A stretch of DNA of 64,000 bases from Mesorhizobium sp. NBSH29 (lineage in GTDB: Bacteria > Pseudomonadota > Alphaproteobacteria > Rhizobiales > Rhizobiaceae), in assembly GCF_015500055.1 (NCBI RefSeq), contig NZ_CP045492.1, positions 310,001 to 374,000 of the forward strand, read 5' to 3'. The notes below the pieces were generated by a model, which was given only the letters and a program-made list of their open reading frames with translations, was not told the DNA's origin and did not search any database. Within the stretch, counting starts at the first letter, position 1. The number at the start of each line of letters is the position of its first letter. Positions 54,971 to 63,457 of this stretch are shown here, piece after piece. The translations under genes were made by a program, and so were the position numbers.

Positions 54971-56944
54971 TTGGCACAAGGGGGCGAGACGCGCGAACTC
55001 GACACGTTTGCCAAGCTGTTGTGCGAGCATGCACGCGTTCGGCCAAGACGGCCGGCGATGCGGCACAAGGACCACGGCATCTGGCGGACGTGGAACTGGA
55101 GCGAACTGGCCGAAACAATCCGCGCCTACGCAGCCGGCCTGCAGCAGTTGGGCCTTGAGCGCGGTGCGACCATCGCCGTCATCGGCGAGAACCGCCCGGC
55201 GATGTATTGGACCATCCTCGCCGCGCAATGGCTGGGCGCCATCCCGGTGCCGGTCTATGCCGACGCCGTCGCCGACGAAATGGCCTATACGCTCGACCAC
55301 GCCGACGTTGCCTTTGCCGTGGTGCAAGACCAGGAACAGGTTGACAAGCTGATATCAGTGCAGGACCGGGTCCCCAAGCTCCGCACGGTGATCTATGACG
55401 AGCCGCGCGGATTGCGCGACTACGATCACAGCCATCTCCATGCCGTCGACAACGTCATCGACAGCGGCCACGGGCTGCTACAAAGAGACACAGTTGCTGC
55501 CAAGGCAATCGACTCAGAGCGGGATCGTGGCCAGGCCAGCGACATCTCGATCATCCTCTACACCTCAGGCACCACCGGCCGTTCCAAGGGCGTTCTGCTC
55601 TCGGCCGGCGGCTCGATCGCCGCGGCGCGCGATACAGTCATCTTCGACAAGCTGACCGACCGCGACGAAGTGCTCGCCTATCTGCCGCTGGCTTGGGTCG
55701 GTGATCACTATCTCAACTATGCCCAATCGCTGGTGTCGGGCTTCTGCATCGCCTGTCCGGAAAGCCACGAGACGGCGGAATCGGATACGCAAGAGATCGG
55801 GCCGAGCTTCTACTTCGCACCGCCGCGCGTCTTCGAAACACTGCTGACCCGGATCACCATCCGCATGGAAGACGCCGGTGTGCTGAAGCGCTCAATGTTC
55901 AACTACTTCATCGGCGTTGCCAGGCGTTGGGGCGAAAAGATCCTCGACGGCAAAGACGTCCCGATGAGCGTCCGCCTCGGCTACGCGATCGGCAACCTTT
56001 TGGTCTATGCGCCGCTGAAGAACGTGCTCGGCTTCTCGCGCATTCGCGTCGCCTACACCGCCGGAGAGGCGATCGGACCGGACCTGTTTTCATTCTACAG
56101 GTCGCTCGGCCTCAACCTGAAACAGCTCTACGGCCAGACCGAGGCCTTTCTCTATGTCACGGCACAGCCCGACGGCCAGATCCGTGCCGGTACGGTCGGG
56201 CCGGCGACGCCCAATGTCGACATCCGCATTAACGACGACGGCGAAGTGCTCTATCGCTCACCCGGCCAGTTCGTCGGTTATTACAAGGACGCGGAAAAGA
56301 CCGCCGAGACGGTCACTGAGGACGGTTACGTCAAGACCGGCGATGCCGGCTTCTTTGATCCCGACGGCCACCTCAACATCATCGACCGGGCACAGGACGT
56401 CGGCAAGCTGAGTTCGGGCGCGTTGTTTGCGCCAAAATACATTGAAAACAAACTGAAGTTCTTCCCCAACATCAAGGAAGCCGTGGCCTTCGGGCAGGAC
56501 CGCGACTTCGTCACTGTCATGCTCAACATCGACTTGACGGCGGTCGGCAACTGGGCCGAGCGCAAGAACATCGCCTATGGCTCATACCAGGAACTGGCCC
56601 AGCGGCCCGAGGTCCATGCAATGTTCACCGAGCATGTCGCCGAGGTGAACAAGGCACTCGCCGCCGAGCCGCGCATGGCAACCGCCCAGATCGGTCGCTT
56701 CCTGATCCTGCACAAGGAACTCGACGCCGACGATGGCGAGATGACCCGCACGCAAAAGGTCCGCCGCAGCTTCATCGCCGAACGCTACAAGCCGCTGGTC
56801 GATGCGCTCTACAACGGTTCGGATGCCGCCGACATTTCAACCGAAGTGACCTTCGAGGACGGCCGCAAGGGCGTCATATCGGCTAGGGTCCGCATCGCCG
56901 ACGCTGCTGTCAGGCAAGCCACCAGGCTCGGGGTGGCAGCATGA
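54971..56944 (+). CDS. AMP-forming long-chain-type acyl-CoA synthetase
   Basis: Adenylate-forming enzyme, 657 residues, that would activate a carboxylic acid to its CoA thioester. P-loop ILYTSGTTGRSKGV near residue 200; LYGQTEAFLYVT (A5-like) and GYVKTGDAGFFD (A7-like) motifs; C-terminal lid with TRTQKVRR. The insertion pattern and VPVYADAVADEMAYTLDHAD resemble the FadD15/bubblegum long-chain type. TTG 54971 has GGGAGG seven bases upstream; GTG 54965 is nearly on top of that site. The stop overlaps the LivG-like ATG. Being the lead gene of a transporter operon suggests it traps the imported acid. Confidence 0.88.
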   Translation: MAQGGETRELDTFAKLLCEHARVRPRRPAMRHKDHGIWRTWNWSELAETIRAYAAGLQQLGLERGATIAVIGENRPAMYWTILAAQWLGAIPVPVYADAVADEMAYTLDHADVAFAVVQDQEQVDKLISVQDRVPKLRTVIYDEPRGLRDYDHSHLHAVDNVIDSGHGLLQRDTVAAKAIDSERDRGQASDISIILYTSGTTGRSKGVLLSAGGSIAAARDTVIFDKLTDRDEVLAYLPLAWVGDHYLNYAQSLVSGFCIACPESHETAESDTQEIGPSFYFAPPRVFETLLTRITIRMEDAGVLKRSMFNYFIGVARRWGEKILDGKDVPMSVRLGYAIGNLLVYAPLKNVLGFSRIRVAYTAGEAIGPDLFSFYRSLGLNLKQLYGQTEAFLYVTAQPDGQIRAGTVGPATPNVDIRINDDGEVLYRSPGQFVGYYKDAEKTAETVTEDGYVKTGDAGFFDPDGHLNIIDRAQDVGKLSSGALFAPKYIENKLKFFPNIKEAVAFGQDRDFVTVMLNIDLTAVGNWAERKNIAYGSYQELAQRPEVHAMFTEHVAEVNKALAAEPRMATAQIGRFLILHKELDADDGEMTRTQKVRRSFIAERYKPLVDALYNGSDAADISTEVTFEDGRKGVISARVRIADAAVRQATRLGVAA

Positions 56945-57720
56945 ACGCCGCATCGGAAACACTGCTGGCTGTCGACGGCGTGTCCCTGTCCTTTGGCGGA
57001 GTGAAGGCCATAACCGACGTGTCCTTCGACATCCGCAAGGGCGAGATCCGCGCCATCATAGGCCCCAATGGTGCTGGCAAGACGTCAATGTTGAATGTCG
57101 TCAACGGCTTCTACCATCCACAGCACGGCCGCATCACCTACAAGGGCAAGACCCGGGCGCGCATGCGGCCCTACCAGGCTGCGAGCCAGGGCATCGCCCG
57201 CACCTTCCAGAACGTGGCGCTATTCAAGGGCATGACGACGCTCGACAACATAATGGTTGGCCGCACGCTGAAGATGCATCGCGGGCTGTTCTGGCAGATG
57301 CTGCGTTACGGGCCGGCAATGCGCGAGGAAATCGAGCATCGGCGCGTCGTCGAAGACATCATCGACTTCCTGCAGATCGAGTCGATCCGCAAGACGCCGG
57401 TCGGCAAGCTGCCCTACGGCCTACAGAAGCGCGTCGAGCTTGGCCGCGCGCTGGCGATGGAGCCGGAGCTCTTGCTGCTCGACGAGCCTATGGCTGGGAT
57501 GAACATCGAGGAGAAGGAGGACATGTGCCGCTATATCCTCGATCTCAACAAGCATTTCGGCACCACCATCGCTCTCATCGAGCACGATATGGGCGTGGTC
57601 ATGGACCTGTCCGACCGCGTGGTGGTTCTCGAATACGGCCACAAGATCGCCGACGGCACGCCCGAGGTGGTCAAGGCTGATCCCAAGGTCATCGAAGCCT
57701 ATCTCGGCGTGGGGCACTGA
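56941..57720 (+). CDS. Branched-chain-amino-acid-type ABC transporter ATPase (LivG-like)
   Basis: 259-residue ABC ATPase. Walker A GPNGAGKTS, Q-loop RTFQNVALF, LivG-type insertion (MHRGLFWQMLRYGPAMREE), signature region KLPYGLQKRVELGRAL (LSGGQ replaced by LPYGLQ, common in LivG), Walker B LLLLDEPMAGMN, switch His in IEHDMGVV. First transporter gene, coupled by ATGA to the ligase. Substrate probably not an amino acid, given the two ligases in the operon. Confidence 0.92.
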   Translation: MNAASETLLAVDGVSLSFGGVKAITDVSFDIRKGEIRAIIGPNGAGKTSMLNVVNGFYHPQHGRITYKGKTRARMRPYQAASQGIARTFQNVALFKGMTTLDNIMVGRTLKMHRGLFWQMLRYGPAMREEIEHRRVVEDIIDFLQIESIRKTPVGKLPYGLQKRVELGRALAMEPELLLLDEPMAGMNIEEKEDMCRYILDLNKHFGTTIALIEHDMGVVMDLSDRVVVLEYGHKIADGTPEVVKADPKVIEAYLGVGH

Positions 57721-57813
57721 CGATGCCGGCGTCTACTGGAGGAACAAAGTTGCGCATGACGAGTAGCAGCAGAGCCGCCGCAAACGCGCGCCGGGCCGGC
57801 TGAGGAGGGATCG

Positions 57814-58788
57814 ATGCTCTACAACATCTTCATCGACCCCTTCATGCAGATGGCCGAGATGCCCGACCTGCTGGTGCAAACCCTGTGGGAAGGCCTGGTC
57901 TCAGGCGTGCTCTACGCGCTGATCGCGCTTGGCTTCGTGCTCATCTTCAAGGCTTCGGGCGTCTTCAACTTCGCTCAGGGCATCATGGTGGTGTTTTCGG
58001 CCCTTACCCTTGTCGGCCTCTACGAGACGTTCTCGGCGGTGGGTTTTTCCGGGCACACGGCTGCCTTCGTCGCGCTGATACTGACTGCGGGGGTGATGTT
58101 TGTTCTAGCCATGCTGGTCGAGCGCGTCGTGCTACGGCCGCTGGTCAACCAGCCCGACATCATCCTGTTCATGGCGACGTTCGGCATCACCTATGTGCTG
58201 ATCGGCCTCGGCGAGATGGTCTTCGGCGGCGACCCCAAGCAGATGATCGCCAGCGAGCTGTTCCTGCCGAGCGGCTCGATCAATGTCGAAATGCTCGGTG
58301 GCTTCGTCAGCTTCCAGAAGATCGACATCGCGGCTGCCGTAATCGCCTCGTTAATGATCCTCGGCCTCGCCCTGTTCTTCCAGAAGACCCGCATTGGCAG
58401 GGCGCTGCGCGCCGTCGCCGACAGCCACAAGGCTGCACTCTCCGTCGGCATATCGCTCAACCATATCTGGGTCATCGTCTGGTTCGCCGCGGGCCTCGTC
58501 GCGCTGGTCACCGGCATCATGTGGGGTGCCCGCTCCGATGTGTCCTTCGCACTCGAGATCGTGGCGCTGAAGGCGCTGCCGGTGCTGGTGCTTGGCGGAC
58601 TGACCTCGGTGCCCGGGGCGATCGTCGGCGGGCTGATCATCGGCATCGGTGAAAAGCTCGGCGAGTTCTACTGGGGACCCCTGCTCGGTGGCGGCATCGA
58701 GAGCTGGTTCGCCTATGCAATTGCCCTGCTGTTTTTGCTGTACCGGCCGCAGGGCTTGTTCGGCGACAAGATAATCGAGCGGATCTGA
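57814..58788 (+). CDS. Branched-chain-amino-acid-type ABC transporter permease (LivH-like)
   Basis: 324 residues with about eight hydrophobic helices. LivH family features: LVSGVLYALIALGFVLIFKASGVFNFAQG near the N-terminus, RTRIGRALRAVADSHKAA-type coupling loop (QKTRIGRALRAVAD) and LGGLTSVPGAIVGGLIIGIGE. It has a longer N-terminal lead (YNIFIDPFMQMAEMPDLL) than E. coli LivH. GAGGAGGG lies before the ATG. The 93-base gap from livG holds nothing recognisable; livM begins 3 bases after its stop. Confidence 0.93.
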   Translation: MLYNIFIDPFMQMAEMPDLLVQTLWEGLVSGVLYALIALGFVLIFKASGVFNFAQGIMVVFSALTLVGLYETFSAVGFSGHTAAFVALILTAGVMFVLAMLVERVVLRPLVNQPDIILFMATFGITYVLIGLGEMVFGGDPKQMIASELFLPSGSINVEMLGGFVSFQKIDIAAAVIASLMILGLALFFQKTRIGRALRAVADSHKAALSVGISLNHIWVIVWFAAGLVALVTGIMWGARSDVSFALEIVALKALPVLVLGGLTSVPGAIVGGLIIGIGEKLGEFYWGPLLGGGIESWFAYAIALLFLLYRPQGLFGDKIIERI

Positions 58789-58791
58789 CAG

Positions 58792-59868
58792 ATGTTTTAT
58801 CGCGAAACAGGCCAGTTCAAGCAAAGCTACGCGGCCGACCAGGCGGTGTTCCCGATCCTGCAGGACCGGCTCGGCCTGACCTCCATACTGCTGATTGCCT
58901 TCGTCGGCATACCCTTGTTCGGCAACGAGTTCCTGCTCGCTTCGGTGATGATACCGTTCCTGATCCTGTCGCTCGGCGCGATCGGGCTCAACGTCCTCGT
59001 CGGCTACACCGGACTGCTTTCGCTCGGTTCGGCCGCCTTCATGGGCGTCGGCGCCTATTCGGCCTACAAGCTTTCAACTATCTTTCCTGGCGTCAACATC
59101 CTGGTCTGGATACTCTGCTCGGGCTTCTTTGCGGCAGGCGTCGGCGTGCTGTTCGGCCTGCCGTCGCTGCGCATCAAGGGGTTCTACTTGGCGGTGGCAA
59201 CACTTGCGGCGCAGTTCTTCCTGCAATGGTGCTTCGTTCGCGTCAGCTGGCTCTACAACGAGAATCCCTCAGGTGCCATAGAAGTGCCAGCCAGGACGCT
59301 GTTTGGCCTCGCCATCACCGGCCCCTCGGCGACACCGGTTACCCGCTACCTCGTGGTGCTGGTCATTGTCGTGGTGATGACCCTGCTAGCCTCAAACATC
59401 GTTCACGGCCGGATCGGCCGGACCTGGATGGCGGTGCGCGACATGGACATCGCAGCGCAGCTGATGGGCATCCGCCTGCTGCCGGCCAAGCTTTTGGCCT
59501 TCGCGGTGTCGTCCTTCTACTGCGGCGTCTCGGGCGCACTGATGGTCTTCCTGTGGCTGGGTGCCGCTGAACCTTCGGCCTTCGACATCAAGCTGTCGTT
59601 CCTGCTGCTGTTCATGGTCATCATCGGCGGTCTTGGCTCGATGATCGGCAGCTTCTTCGGCTCCGCGCTGATCCACATTCTGCCGATTGCCATTCGCGGG
59701 CTGCCCAATGCGCTCGGCCTGCCGATCGCCGCCGCAACTGTCGAGCACCTGACGTATCTGATCGTCGGCGCGCTCATCATCTTTTTCTTGATCGTCGAAC
59801 CGCACGGTCTCGCGCGGCTCTGGCAGATCGCCAAGCAGAAGCTTCGTGTGTGGCCCTTCCCTTACTAG
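58792..59868 (+). CDS. Branched-chain-amino-acid-type ABC transporter permease (LivM-like)
   Basis: 358 residues, about ten membrane helices. Typical LivM sequence: ALGAIGLNVLVGYTGLLSLGSAAFMGVGAY split over two helices, FGLPSLRIKGFYLAVATLA, coupling-loop GRTWMAVRDMDIAAQLMGI and IIGGLGSMIGSFFGSALI. A cytoplasmic N-terminal tail of about 25 residues (FYRETGQFKQSYAADQ) precedes the first helix. Pairs with the LivH-like permease. Confidence 0.93.
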   Translation: MFYRETGQFKQSYAADQAVFPILQDRLGLTSILLIAFVGIPLFGNEFLLASVMIPFLILSLGAIGLNVLVGYTGLLSLGSAAFMGVGAYSAYKLSTIFPGVNILVWILCSGFFAAGVGVLFGLPSLRIKGFYLAVATLAAQFFLQWCFVRVSWLYNENPSGAIEVPARTLFGLAITGPSATPVTRYLVVLVIVVVMTLLASNIVHGRIGRTWMAVRDMDIAAQLMGIRLLPAKLLAFAVSSFYCGVSGALMVFLWLGAAEPSAFDIKLSFLLLFMVIIGGLGSMIGSFFGSALIHILPIAIRGLPNALGLPIAAATVEHLTYLIVGALIIFFLIVEPHGLARLWQIAKQKLRVWPFPY

Positions 59869-59914
59869 GGGCACCACACAAGACGGAAATGCCAACAGTA
59901 GGGAGGAGAAGGAA

Positions 59915-61243
59915 ATGTCACTCAAGAACTGGTTGTACGCACTTTCTGCAGCAGCATCGCTGACCTTGCCGGCCGTCCATGACGCGCAGGCGGAAGACTC
60001 GATCTATGTGCCTTTGTTCACCTACCGCACCGGCCCGTTCGCCGGCTCCGGCACGCCGATCGCCAACGGCATGCACGACTACCTGACGCTGCTCAACGAA
60101 CGCGATGGCGGCATCGGCGGGGTCAAGCTGATCGTCGAGGAATGCGAGACCGGCTACGACACCAAGAAGGGCCTCGAGTGTTATGAATCGGTGAAGCCCA
60201 AGAAGCCGGTGATCGTCAACCCATGGTCGACCGGCATCACCTTGCCGCTGATCCCCAAGGCCGCCGTCGACAAGATCCCCGTGCTGTCGATGGCCTACGG
60301 CCTTTCGGCCTCGGCCAAGGGCGATACCTTCCCCTGGATTTTCAACCCGCCGGCGACCTATTGGGATGGCTTCACGCAGATCCTGCAATACATCGCCACC
60401 CAGGAGGGCGGTGGCGTCGAAAAGCTCAAGGGCAAGAAGATCGGCTACATCTATCTCGATGCCAGCTTCGGCCGCGAACCGTTGCCGCTGATCGAACAGC
60501 TGTCGAAGGAATTCGGCTTCGAAGCCAAGCTCTACCCCGTGGCCGCCGCCGACATGCAGAACCAGTCGTCGCAGTGGCTGAGCGTGCGCCGCGACAAGCC
60601 CGACTACATGATCCTCTACGGCTGGGGTGCGCTGAACGCTACTGCCGTCAAGGAGGCGGTGAAGACCAACTATCCGATGGACAAGTTCGTCTCAATCTGG
60701 TGGCCGAGCGAGGATGACGCCAAGGGTGCCGGCGACGGCGCCAAGGGCTTCAAGACGCTGAACTGGCATGCCGTGGGCGCGGACTTCCCGCTGCTCGCCG
60801 ACATCCAGAAGCACGTCGTCGACGCCGGCAAGAGTCAGGTATCGGGCAAGGACAAGGTCGGCCAGGTTCTCTACAACCGCGGCATCTACAACTCGATGCT
60901 GATTGCCGAGGCCATCCGCATGGCCCAGGAAATCACCGGCAACAAGGTTGTCACCGGCGAAGACGTCCGCCGTGGTCTGGAAGGCCTCAACATCGATGAG
61001 GCACGGCTCAAGGAAATCGGCCTCGAGGGCTTCACCAGACCGGTCAAGCTTTCCTGCGCCGACCACAACGGCCACTTCTCGACCTTCGTCCAAAGCTGGA
61101 ACGGCACCACTTACGAAAAGGTGTCCGACTACATCGCGCCGCTGAACGACAAGGTCGGACCGCTGCTCGACGCCGACGCCAAGGCCTATGCCGAAAAGAA
61201 CGCGCCGTGGCCAGCCCGTTCCGAGGCCTGCGACGCCTCCTGA
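59915..61243 (+). CDS. ABC transporter periplasmic substrate-binding protein (LivK/Leu-Ile-Val-type fold)
   Basis: 442 residues; signal peptide MSLKNWLYALSAAASLTLPA with cleavage near AQA-EDS. Peripla_BP_6 fold: RTGPFAGSGTPIANGMHDYLTL, ECETGYDTKKGLECYESVK, VNPWSTGITLPLIPKAA and YGLSASAKGD. The binding pocket lacks the Ser/Thr pattern of true Leu/Ile/Val binders as far as I can see, and related proteins in rhizobia and bradyrhizobia belong to operons for aromatic or fatty acids. ATG 59915 is preceded by GGAGGAGAAGG. Followed by a strong hairpin. Confidence 0.9.
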   Translation: MSLKNWLYALSAAASLTLPAVHDAQAEDSIYVPLFTYRTGPFAGSGTPIANGMHDYLTLLNERDGGIGGVKLIVEECETGYDTKKGLECYESVKPKKPVIVNPWSTGITLPLIPKAAVDKIPVLSMAYGLSASAKGDTFPWIFNPPATYWDGFTQILQYIATQEGGGVEKLKGKKIGYIYLDASFGREPLPLIEQLSKEFGFEAKLYPVAAADMQNQSSQWLSVRRDKPDYMILYGWGALNATAVKEAVKTNYPMDKFVSIWWPSEDDAKGAGDGAKGFKTLNWHAVGADFPLLADIQKHVVDAGKSQVSGKDKVGQVLYNRGIYNSMLIAEAIRMAQEITGNKVVTGEDVRRGLEGLNIDEARLKEIGLEGFTRPVKLSCADHNGHFSTFVQSWNGTTYEKVSDYIAPLNDKVGPLLDADAKAYAEKNAPWPARSEACDAS

Positions 61244-61260
61244 GGCCCACCTTGAACCCC

Positions 61261-61286
61261 GTCCCTTCCCCACCAGGGGAAGGGAC
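61261..61286 (+). terminator. Hairpin between binding-protein gene and LivF-like gene
   Basis: GTCCCTTCCCC-ACCA-GGGGAAGGGAC: perfect 11-bp stem, 4-base loop, 17 bases after the stop, followed by ATTT only. Likely a partial terminator or 3'-end stabiliser that raises binding-protein mRNA relative to the distal genes. Confidence 0.7.
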
Positions 61287-61306
61287 ATTTGCCCCGGAGC
61301 TTGCTG

Positions 61307-62143
61307 ATGTCTGAACATGCTTCCATCGCGGTCGAGCCGGCTCGCCCGATGCTGTCGATCAACAACATCGAGGTGATCTACGATCACGTCATCCTGGTCC
61401 TCAAGGGTGTGTCGCTCACCGTGCCACAGGGCGGCATCGTCGCGATCCTCGGCGCCAATGGTGCTGGCAAGACGACCACACTCAAAGCAATCTCCAACCT
61501 GCTCAGGGTCGAGCGAGGCGAAGTCACCAAGGGCTCGATCGCGTTCGATGGCGACCGTGTCGACCGCCTCAGCCCAAACGAACTGGTGCGCCGTGGCTGC
61601 ATCCAGGTGATGGAGGGACGGCACTGTTTCGGCCATCTCAGCATCGAGGAAAACCTGCTCACCGGCGCCTTCACCCGGCGCGACGGCAACCGCGCCATCC
61701 GCGCCGACCTCGACATGATCTATGACTATTTCCCTCGGCTGAAGCAGCGGCGGTCTTCGATGGCCGGCTACACCTCGGGCGGCGAGCAGCAGATGTGCGC
61801 CATTGGCCGCGCCATGATGAGCCGCCCCAAGATGGTCCTGCTCGACGAGCCGTCGATGGGTCTCGCACCCCAGGTGGTCGACGAGATCTTCGAGATCGTC
61901 AGGGACCTGAACACCAAGCAGGGCGTGTCGTTCTTAGTCGCCGAGCAGAACACCAACATGGCGCTGAAATACGCCACCTACGGCTACATCATGGAAACCG
62001 GCCGCATCGTCATGGATGGCGACGCGGCGTCCCTGCGCGATAACGAAGACGTCAAAGAATTCTACCTCGGCATCGGCGGCGAAGGCCGCAAGTCATTCCG
62101 CGAGGTCAAGAGCTACAAGCGGCGCAAGCGCTGGCTTGCCTGA
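61307..62143 (+). CDS. Branched-chain-amino-acid-type ABC transporter ATPase (LivF-like)
   Basis: 278 residues. Walker A GANGAGKTTTLK, signature SGGEQQMCAIGRAL-like (YTSGGEQQMCAIGRAM), Walker B MVLLDEPSMGLAPQ, and the LivF-typical MEGRHCFGHLSIEENL. ATG 61307 has GGAG seven bases upstream; TTG 61289 is open but less likely. A C-terminal basic tail (REVKSYKRRKRW) extends beyond E. coli LivF. Second nucleotide-binding subunit of the importer. Confidence 0.92.
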   Translation: MSEHASIAVEPARPMLSINNIEVIYDHVILVLKGVSLTVPQGGIVAILGANGAGKTTTLKAISNLLRVERGEVTKGSIAFDGDRVDRLSPNELVRRGCIQVMEGRHCFGHLSIEENLLTGAFTRRDGNRAIRADLDMIYDYFPRLKQRRSSMAGYTSGGEQQMCAIGRAMMSRPKMVLLDEPSMGLAPQVVDEIFEIVRDLNTKQGVSFLVAEQNTNMALKYATYGYIMETGRIVMDGDAASLRDNEDVKEFYLGIGGEGRKSFREVKSYKRRKRWLA

Positions 62144-62215
62144 GATTCCGGGCGCTGCGTGGTGTGTCCTTGTCGGGCGCTACGCGCGGTCCATTGTCCA
62201 AATTCTAGGTGAACC

Positions 62216-63454
62216 ATGGTCACGAACGCATATTACGATGCCGGCGAAACCCAGGACCCCGCCACCCGCGAGGCTGCGCTTTTTGCCAGGCTGCGTTTGC
62301 TGCTCGAAGGCGTGCAATCAGGCGCGCCGGCCCTACGGCAACAGCTCGAGGGAAATGCGATCGACACGCTTGTCGATCGCGCGGCACTACAGCGGGTCCC
62401 GGTCATCCGCAAAGGCGAGCTTCTGGCCTTGCAGGCCAGGAACCCGCCCTTCGCTGGCCTATCGCCCGTCAAGCTGGGGGCGCTGAAACGCCTGCTCGTC
62501 TCGCCGGGGCCGATCTTCGATCCCGAAGGACGCGGCGACGACTGGTGGGGTGCGGCGCGCGCCTTGTTTGCATCAGGCATGCGCAAGGAAGACATCGTCC
62601 ACAACGCCTTCAGCTACCATCTGACGCCTGGCGGGCACATGATGGAGTCGGGCGCCCATGCGCTCGGCTGCGCGGTGATCCCGGCTGGCGTCGGCAACAC
62701 CGAACAGCAGGTCGAGGCGATTGCCGTGCTCAAGCCGACAGGCTACATCGGCACCCCTGACTTCCTGAAGATCCTTGTCGACCGCATGGCGACGGCGGGT
62801 GCTACCATTTCCTTCCGCCACGCATTGGTTTCGGGCGCTGCGTTCCCCGCCTCGCTGCAGCAGGAAATCGAACGCGCTGGCATCGACGCCTACCAAGCTT
62901 ACGCCACCGCCGAACTCGGCGTCGCTGCCTATGAAACCGAAGCTCGTTCCGGCCTGGTGGTCAATGAGGGACTGATCGTCGAGATCGTGCGTCCGGGCAC
63001 CGGCGAGGCGGTCGCCGACGGCGAGGTCGGCGAGGTCGTGGTCACCCGACTTAACGCGGAATATCCACTGCTGCGTTTCGGCACCGGCGACCTGTCACGT
63101 GTCCTGTCCGGCCTCAGTGCCTGCGGTCGCACCAACATGCGCCTCGCCGGCTGGATGGGCCGTGCTGATCAGCGCACCAAGGTCAAGGGCATGTTTGTCG
63201 ACCCGGCCCAGATCGCCGCCATCGGGCGCCAGTTTCCCAGCCTCGGCAGGCTTCGCCTCGTTGTCAGCCGCGACGGCGAGCAGGATGCAATGCTCTTGAA
63301 AGCAGAGGCGGTGGCGTCAGACGACGGTTTGCGCGCAGAACTCGCGATGGCCTTGCAAGCCGCAACCAAGATGCGCGGCGGCGTCGAGGTCGTCGACCCC
63401 GGCAGCTTGCCCAATGACGGCAAGGTCATCGCCGACGAGCGCCCGGTCGAATAG
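62216..63454 (+). CDS. Phenylacetate-CoA-ligase-like (PaaK family) AMP-binding protein
   Basis: 412 residues. The overall PaaK-like order is seen: VPVIRKGELLALQARNPPF, DIVHNAFSYHLTPGGHMMESGAHALG, VIPAGVGNTEQQVEAI, YIGTPDFLKIL, YATAELGVAAYE, RFGTGDLSRVL and TKVKGMFVDPAQI. The usual SSGTTG-type phosphate loop is replaced by SPGPIFDPEGRGDD, so either ATP is bound differently or the enzyme is altered. It closes the operon, 72 bases after the LivF-like gene. Substrate likely an aromatic or related acid; not proven. Confidence 0.82.
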   Translation: MVTNAYYDAGETQDPATREAALFARLRLLLEGVQSGAPALRQQLEGNAIDTLVDRAALQRVPVIRKGELLALQARNPPFAGLSPVKLGALKRLLVSPGPIFDPEGRGDDWWGAARALFASGMRKEDIVHNAFSYHLTPGGHMMESGAHALGCAVIPAGVGNTEQQVEAIAVLKPTGYIGTPDFLKILVDRMATAGATISFRHALVSGAAFPASLQQEIERAGIDAYQAYATAELGVAAYETEARSGLVVNEGLIVEIVRPGTGEAVADGEVGEVVVTRLNAEYPLLRFGTGDLSRVLSGLSACGRTNMRLAGWMGRADQRTKVKGMFVDPAQIAAIGRQFPSLGRLRLVVSRDGEQDAMLLKAEAVASDDGLRAELAMALQAATKMRGGVEVVDPGSLPNDGKVIADERPVE

Positions 63455-63457
63455 GCG

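Noticed and set aside
57885-58652. 255-codon frame inside the LivH-like gene
   Set aside because: Arg/Ala-rich out-of-phase frame of a GC-rich gene; the LivH reading is unambiguous.
60692-61636. 314-codon minus-strand frame across the binding-protein and LivF genes
   Set aside because: Antisense to two well-supported genes and no recognisable domain.
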